DNA of 27,389 nucleotides from CAYNRG01 sp964399545 (GTDB lineage: Bacteria; Bacillota_I; Bacilli_A; Erysipelotrichales; Erysipelotrichaceae), in the NCBI GenBank assembly GCA_964399545.1, contig CAYNRG010000014.1, positions 1-27,389 of the forward strand, read 5' to 3'. Position numbers and translations under genes: made by a program. Below, piece after piece: positions 22,786-27,389 of the stretch. The notes under the pieces were generated by a model. It saw only the letters and a list, made by a program, of their open reading frames with translations, made no database searches and was not told the origin of the DNA. Every line of letters starts with the position of its first letter. The first letter of the stretch is position 1.

Positions 22786-25700
22786 ATGATGAAAAAAAGA
22801 ATTAGAAGAGGTTTAGTGATGTTAGTGGCGTTTATGTTGGTAGCAACCAATCTACCAATAGGTAATGTTCATGCAATTCAAAGCACCCAAGAGAATGCAA
22901 AGGTTCAACAAATATTGCGGGGGGGGGGGGGCGTAAATCCTTACTTTGAAGAGGAAGAGTCTAGCTCAGTAAGTAATCTAGAATCAAATGATGATGTAGT
23001 GTTTGATGAACCTCAACTTGAAGAAACAGCGATGCCTCTGCCTAGTGAAAAGGTAGAAGGTCTAGAAAATTCTGATGATTCTATAACAAGTATAGATTCA
23101 TCGAAGGAGTTGTTTAGTGAGGAGGATTTACTTGCACTTTCTTCAAATAAGCCAAGTGCTCCAACGGAGTGGCTATACTATGAAGATATAACTCCAATTA
23201 CGTATACAATTCGTATTAACCGTAATGATGCATTGCCAGAGAATACGGTTAGAACAATTAAGATTGATATAAACCCGTTTTTAAATACAGGTAGTTATTT
23301 TTATATTGAAGATTACCCAAGAGATTTAGGGTATCAAATAAAAGAAGTTCGATTATCTTCGGATAAACACAGTGTGGAATACGATATTGTTAATGATGCT
23401 CTTCCAGATTCAGGATTAGCACTTTCAATTGCATTAGCCCACTATGAATCCAAAGCAATGTATGTGAAACCAGAAGGGACTGCTGCAAAAGCGATAGGAA
23501 TGATGTTGTTGTCAGAGCCCAACGCAAGGTTAGGGGCAAGAGTAACAGATAGTCACTCAGAAGCTGCGACTAAAGAATTAGAGATTAAATTTGAAAGAAG
23601 CGGACATGATGATTCTGATTTTTTGACTAGCGTGGGTGTAGTTAACGATTTCTTAGAATCAACAGAATATACTGCTGAGAATGATTTATGGTTAGGTAGT
23701 GATGGTTATTTGTATATAGGGAATCCTAGAGGAAATCTGAAACAATATGCACTGAAAGTTAATTTTAAGGATGTGAAACATACTCCAGTGGGAGATATAG
23801 ATGTTAGAATTCCACTACCATCAGGATTTATGGAGAGTAGATCATCATATGATAGCGAAAATGATTATAATTATATTAATTTTCGAGTAAGAACACTCGG
23901 AGGAGTAAGTGGGACTAATTTAGCGACAAATCAAAGTTCGATTTATGATACTAACGCATCATTGATAACTACATTAAATTCTTTAGCTGCGGAAATGCTT
24001 AATGGCGTAGTTCCGATTCCAGATCAATGGTTTGCGATTCGACTAACTGGAAAGTCAATTTATGCACCTACGGCAAAACATCCACTATATACATATCCAG
24101 CAGGGGAGAAAGTAGAAGGGGAACCCATGACGGGAACTTACAAACAGGTAGCAGAAAATGAAGATGGAACTTTCCGTGTTGAAGAAAGAAATATTAATTT
24201 AGGAAGTATTAATGTTAATGTGCCTACATTCACCTATGAAGATCGCTTTAATGCTGTCGTACAGTCTCCATTAAAAGTAAATGAAGATGATGACAACAGA
24301 ATTAAGTATACATTTGGTATTTCTAACCAATTGAATCAGACAGATGTCCAAAATAACATTGCTCATAAGTTTTATCGCAATGAAAAGATAGTTTTTGAAA
24401 TTCCAGAAGATTTTGAGCTAGGTGCTCTAGATGTAGATCGGTCAGTTATCCAAAAGTATCAATTTGTTTATGAAGATGGTACTAGTACAGATGAAAAAGA
24501 AGTAGAAAGTTTAACGCTTAGACCAACAAATAATGGAAGTAAGGTAAAAAAGATAGTTTTAACTATTTCTGATCGAGGATTGGTTGAATCTAATTCAGCG
24601 AGTGGTTATCAACCCTCTCAAGGATTATGGGGGTTTCGAGGAACATTTAGAGAACCAGCAATAGGAAATGAAATTTCAATTCCTATCACAATCGGAGATG
24701 AAGACCCTGTTACGAAAACTCTGACATGGATTTATGAAAGTGGTGTAGATAATTTAAAAATATCAACGCAACTAATAAGTAGGACATTATCTCGGAGCAA
24801 TCCTTATTTTTTAGAAAATTCAGGTTCAGGTGATAGAGTCGGTTTTTATGTTGATGTTATGAGCTCGGGGGCTACATCTGCATCTATTAAATATGAAAAT
24901 TTTGAAATTGATATTGACATGGATGATCCTGCGATAGAACTATTAAGTGGTTATGTTTATGTCAATGGATATAGTAATTATCATAAAATTTATGGTCAAG
25001 CTTGGATAGAGTATACTACCAATTTAGATACAAGTGTTCGGCGAATGGATGTGCAAGCGGGCAAAAATTTGGCATACCAAATACCTCTGGCGATGGGAGA
25101 GTATATAACAAGTATCAAGTTTAAGGCAGATGGATTTAGGTTGTACGCCTTTGATAAACCAACCTATTCTCGAATCTTAATGGAATTGAGGGTTAGAAAT
25201 GATAGAAATAATCCGGGTGGACAATTAACTGAAGGGAAAGGATATAATGTAGTTGCCAAGGTGAGTGCCTTAGGGAATGAGAGTGGTAAAGGCGTTTTTG
25301 AAGATGCGAATGCATCAAAGCAGATATCCAATGCAACACCACTTTTCTTTGTCTACAGCAAAAAAATACTAGTCTATGCTCTTCAAGGAGGTGATATTTT
25401 AGCTCCAGATACAGCCACAAGAAATATGATTATTTCATCGCCATTGACATTATATCTTCCAACATATCGAGATATAACTAGTACTGGGCTAAGATACCTA
25501 GAAGGAAGCAAAGCATATTTAAAAATCAATGAGCCTTATTTTAGATATGTAGGGGATGATGAGAAGATTGAAACAACTTCAATCAATGGAGAAACATGGC
25601 TCATTTATGACCTTTCGGGAAAGGCTCTTGCTGTTTCATCATCGGCTACTTCTTTTGATAAGAAGATAACGATTGAAGGGTCATCTATTATGGCTACTTC

Positions 25701-27389
25701 TTTATGTGAGGATTTGAAATACTATCCAATCTTTACAGAGGCGTATGTAGATATGGGAGCGGTGCTAGAGGCAGATCTTAACGAATGGCCGTATATTAGT
25801 TATGAAAAATCGATTTCTTTTGACAATTGGGCTGTAGATGATACAAATAATATTACAGCTAATAGTGGAGTTGCCTATGAAGGGAAAAGGTTGGTTCCAA
25901 TTGATGTAAATAAAAATACAATGATTGTGGCATCGACACTAGATAGTATTCATCTATTTCCTGGGAAAGATACGAAAACCCCACCAGTATCTGTATACAG
26001 TGGAGTTCACTATACTGCGGATGAGTACCAGAATTTAATATTGGGGTTATCGATATCATCTGCAGATAAAACCTATAATGAGTATACTATGGCTGTTCAC
26101 CTACCTAAAGAAGGGGTGTCTTATAGTAATGCTGCTGGAGAAAGTGGGACTAGTCAGTCAACGATTACTTTAAGAAATTTAGAGGACTCTGTAATTATTC
26201 CAGATGCTTATCCTAACGCAAAGATTCAATATTGTTCAGCTTTTAGTTTTGAAGGCTCTACAACGACTTCCATAAAAACTAATTGTACCGAAGCGACTAC
26301 ACCAGAAGAGGCTGAGTACGTTGTGATTACGGTTCCTGTTGTTCAGATTGGTGCAGAAGGATTTATTGAATTTAAGCTAAAGGCTCTTGAAGAAGATATG
26401 TATCGGTTAGACCATAATTCGCTTGCGATTGCTAGTGTGGAGTCTAAGTTCTTTGAACAACTTCCAGGAGAACCTACAAATAGTTATGTAACAGGTTCAG
26501 ATGCGAGAAATTTAGGGCGCTATTATTTTGATTGGTATGAATTATCCGGACAAGCTTTTGTGGAAGGGTTAATTAGTGACCCAGATGGCCTATTTGATAT
26601 TGGTGCTGGAGATCGGGCTTTTGCTAAAAAGTCTCTACAATTTAAAGATTTAGAAGGGGAAACATTACCAACTGTACAAAGTGATGATACCGGAAAGTAT
26701 AAAGTATTCATCCAACCTAAAGGAAGTGCAGGAAGTACGGAGAGAGTACCTTATAATTTAATTTTAGATTTAAAAAATGGAAGTCCGACAAGCAGTAGTT
26801 ATTATTGGAATGAATATCGAATGACGGTAGATACTAGTTCTAGCGATAAGATTGAAGCAAATAATAATTTCCCAAGGCAATTTAACACGCAAACAACAGG
26901 AGTTCAATTCTATGCGGATGCAAAAGGATTTAACCCGGTTAAGCATGTAACCCAAGAAGAGATTAATCAAGGCAAAGTGAATGTGGGGTTGTATCAAAAT
27001 CCAGTGTTGGTTGTATCCCCAGAGGATGTGCGAACAAAAGTTGGAGAAACAATTGACTTTGCAATTATTTTAAGTGGAAGAGGAAAAATTTCATCTACTG
27101 AACCATATAAATTGACGGATGGAGATAGATATGGAACTGTGGAAGTGAAAAGTCAAACGGATAGGAAAGTAGACTTAGCATTAACCGGAATTGAAGAAAC
27201 GTTATCTGGAAATTCACTTGGATATAAAGATGCAATTGTTATGGCAGAGAACTACTTTGGAGAAACATTTGAAGCGACTTCACAGTACCAAGTGTATAGG
27301 GATCCTTTTGTTACTTTCATGAGAGATGATAGTAAAACAACAGGAACCACGATAGTAGGAACATGGGAAAATGAATCGGAGAGTCAAGA
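22786..27389 (+). CDS. Giant secreted surface protein (adhesin-like), 3' partial, phase-variable
   Basis: At least 1534 codons run open to the window edge. AGGAGG (22775-22780) precedes ATG 22786 by 5 bases; ATG 22789 is also possible. Residues 1-30 are a signal peptide: KKRIRR, a long hydrophobic core, and a cut after VHA. The poly-G tract then encodes RGGGGV at about 45-50. Residues 51-130 are acidic, Ser/Glu-rich and disordered-looking. The rest is repetitive beta-strand sequence with very few cysteines. A stretch near 1253-1305 (LSGQAFVEG...DTGKYKVFI) resembles an SdrD B/CNA-B-like domain, and 1404-1480 (VVSPEDVRTKVGETIDF) an Ig-like one. It is probably wall-attached, with the anchor beyond the window. 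It is preceded by its own promoter. The ligand is unknown. Confidence 0.85.
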   Translation, partial: MMKKRIRRGLVMLVAFMLVATNLPIGNVHAIQSTQENAKVQQILRGGGGVNPYFEEEESSSVSNLESNDDVVFDEPQLEETAMPLPSEKVEGLENSDDSITSIDSSKELFSEEDLLALSSNKPSAPTEWLYYEDITPITYTIRINRNDALPENTVRTIKIDINPFLNTGSYFYIEDYPRDLGYQIKEVRLSSDKHSVEYDIVNDALPDSGLALSIALAHYESKAMYVKPEGTAAKAIGMMLLSEPNARLGARVTDSHSEAATKELEIKFERSGHDDSDFLTSVGVVNDFLESTEYTAENDLWLGSDGYLYIGNPRGNLKQYALKVNFKDVKHTPVGDIDVRIPLPSGFMESRSSYDSENDYNYINFRVRTLGGVSGTNLATNQSSIYDTNASLITTLNSLAAEMLNGVVPIPDQWFAIRLTGKSIYAPTAKHPLYTYPAGEKVEGEPMTGTYKQVAENEDGTFRVEERNINLGSINVNVPTFTYEDRFNAVVQSPLKVNEDDDNRIKYTFGISNQLNQTDVQNNIAHKFYRNEKIVFEIPEDFELGALDVDRSVIQKYQFVYEDGTSTDEKEVESLTLRPTNNGSKVKKIVLTISDRGLVESNSASGYQPSQGLWGFRGTFREPAIGNEISIPITIGDEDPVTKTLTWIYESGVDNLKISTQLISRTLSRSNPYFLENSGSGDRVGFYVDVMSSGATSASIKYENFEIDIDMDDPAIELLSGYVYVNGYSNYHKIYGQAWIEYTTNLDTSVRRMDVQAGKNLAYQIPLAMGEYITSIKFKADGFRLYAFDKPTYSRILMELRVRNDRNNPGGQLTEGKGYNVVAKVSALGNESGKGVFEDANASKQISNATPLFFVYSKKILVYALQGGDILAPDTATRNMIISSPLTLYLPTYRDITSTGLRYLEGSKAYLKINEPYFRYVGDDEKIETTSINGETWLIYDLSGKALAVSSSATSFDKKITIEGSSIMATSLCEDLKYYPIFTEAYVDMGAVLEADLNEWPYISYEKSISFDNWAVDDTNNITANSGVAYEGKRLVPIDVNKNTMIVASTLDSIHLFPGKDTKTPPVSVYSGVHYTADEYQNLILGLSISSADKTYNEYTMAVHLPKEGVSYSNAAGESGTSQSTITLRNLEDSVIIPDAYPNAKIQYCSAFSFEGSTTTSIKTNCTEATTPEEAEYVVITVPVVQIGAEGFIEFKLKALEEDMYRLDHNSLAIASVESKFFEQLPGEPTNSYVTGSDARNLGRYYFDWYELSGQAFVEGLISDPDGLFDIGAGDRAFAKKSLQFKDLEGETLPTVQSDDTGKYKVFIQPKGSAGSTERVPYNLILDLKNGSPTSSSYYWNEYRMTVDTSSSDKIEANNNFPRQFNTQTTGVQFYADAKGFNPVKHVTQEEINQGKVNVGLYQNPVLVVSPEDVRTKVGETIDFAIILSGRGKISSTEPYKLTDGDRYGTVEVKSQTDRKVDLALTGIEETLSGNSLGYKDAIVMAENYFGETFEATSQYQVYRDPFVTFMRDDSKTTGTTIVGTWENESESQ
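22919..22931 (+). repeat. Homopolymer of 13 G inside the surface protein gene
   Basis: Thirteen G in a row, followed by CGTAAAT. With 13 G the signal-peptide frame continues into the long downstream frame (Arg-Gly4-Val). With 12 G the next codons are GCG TAA (stop). With 14 G a TGA comes after five codons. Tracts like this change length by strand slippage, so this is a likely on/off switch. Confidence 0.93.

Noticed and set aside
25193..27000. Several minus-strand frames of 60-75 codons opposite the giant surface protein
   Set aside because: They lack ribosome sites and recognisable content and lie entirely inside the long continuous plus-strand frame.
1..27389. tRNA, rRNA or CRISPR arrays
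   Set aside because: No cloverleaf-like tRNA, rRNA stretch or regularly spaced direct repeat was recognised by reading either strand; a covariance-model search was not possible.

Overview
The window comes from a low-GC Gram-positive bacterium (Bacillota). This rests on AT-rich DNA, strong AGGAGG-type ribosome sites, many U-tailed terminators, a lipobox lipoprotein, a mannose-family PTS, the DUF951-YchF gene pair, and a very large secreted wall-type protein. Erysipelotrichia or Lactobacillales relatives fit best, but the sequence alone does not fix the species.

Layout. (1) 1-2900 is a decayed accessory region. It starts with the C-terminal end of a polymorphic toxin (DUF6883 type) and its DUF4926 immunity gene. 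A 442-bp non-coding core follows, bounded by 68-bp inverted repeats and full of nested palindromes. Then come a second toxin-tip/immunity pair on the opposite strand, a truncated IS110-type transposase and other fragments. (2) 2901-6176 is housekeeping: a small membrane protein, then dtd, folD, a DUF951 gene and ychF. folD is fused in frame to a two-helix membrane extension and also has its own strong internal ribosome site. (3) 6177-10711 is carAB behind a three-part attenuator. CarB looks intact. CarA has lost the Cys-His-Glu glutaminase triad and most glutamine-binding residues. (4) 10781-16326 is a carbohydrate locus: a divergent GntR/HutC regulator, PTS EIIC and EIID (no EIIA or EIIB), a DUF3604/PHP-like metal hydrolase, and a cytoplasmic sulfatase with a CSPSR active site, resembling N-sulfoglucosamine sulfatases. 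(5) 16327-22526 is an alpha-glucan module: a malG permease remnant, malQ, a lipoprotein of YD-type repeats, a LacI-family regulator and a glycogen/maltodextrin phosphorylase. Matching AGAAAACGTTTTNT-type operators lie at the malQ and phosphorylase promoters. (6) 22648 to the end is one huge surface protein, still open at the window edge. A run of 13 G lies just after its signal peptide.

How the parts work together. The MalQ and phosphorylase genes form a cytoplasmic maltodextrin/glycogen pathway under one LacI-type repressor, and the ancestral ABC importer seems to have been lost next to it. The PTS-DUF3604-sulfatase genes suggest import of a sulfated, possibly amino, sugar followed by desulfation inside the cell. 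The strongest points for follow-up are the poly-G switch in the adhesin, the glutaminase-dead CarA, the membrane-extended FolD, the sulfated-sugar operon, and the inverted-repeat junction between two converging toxin/immunity tips.
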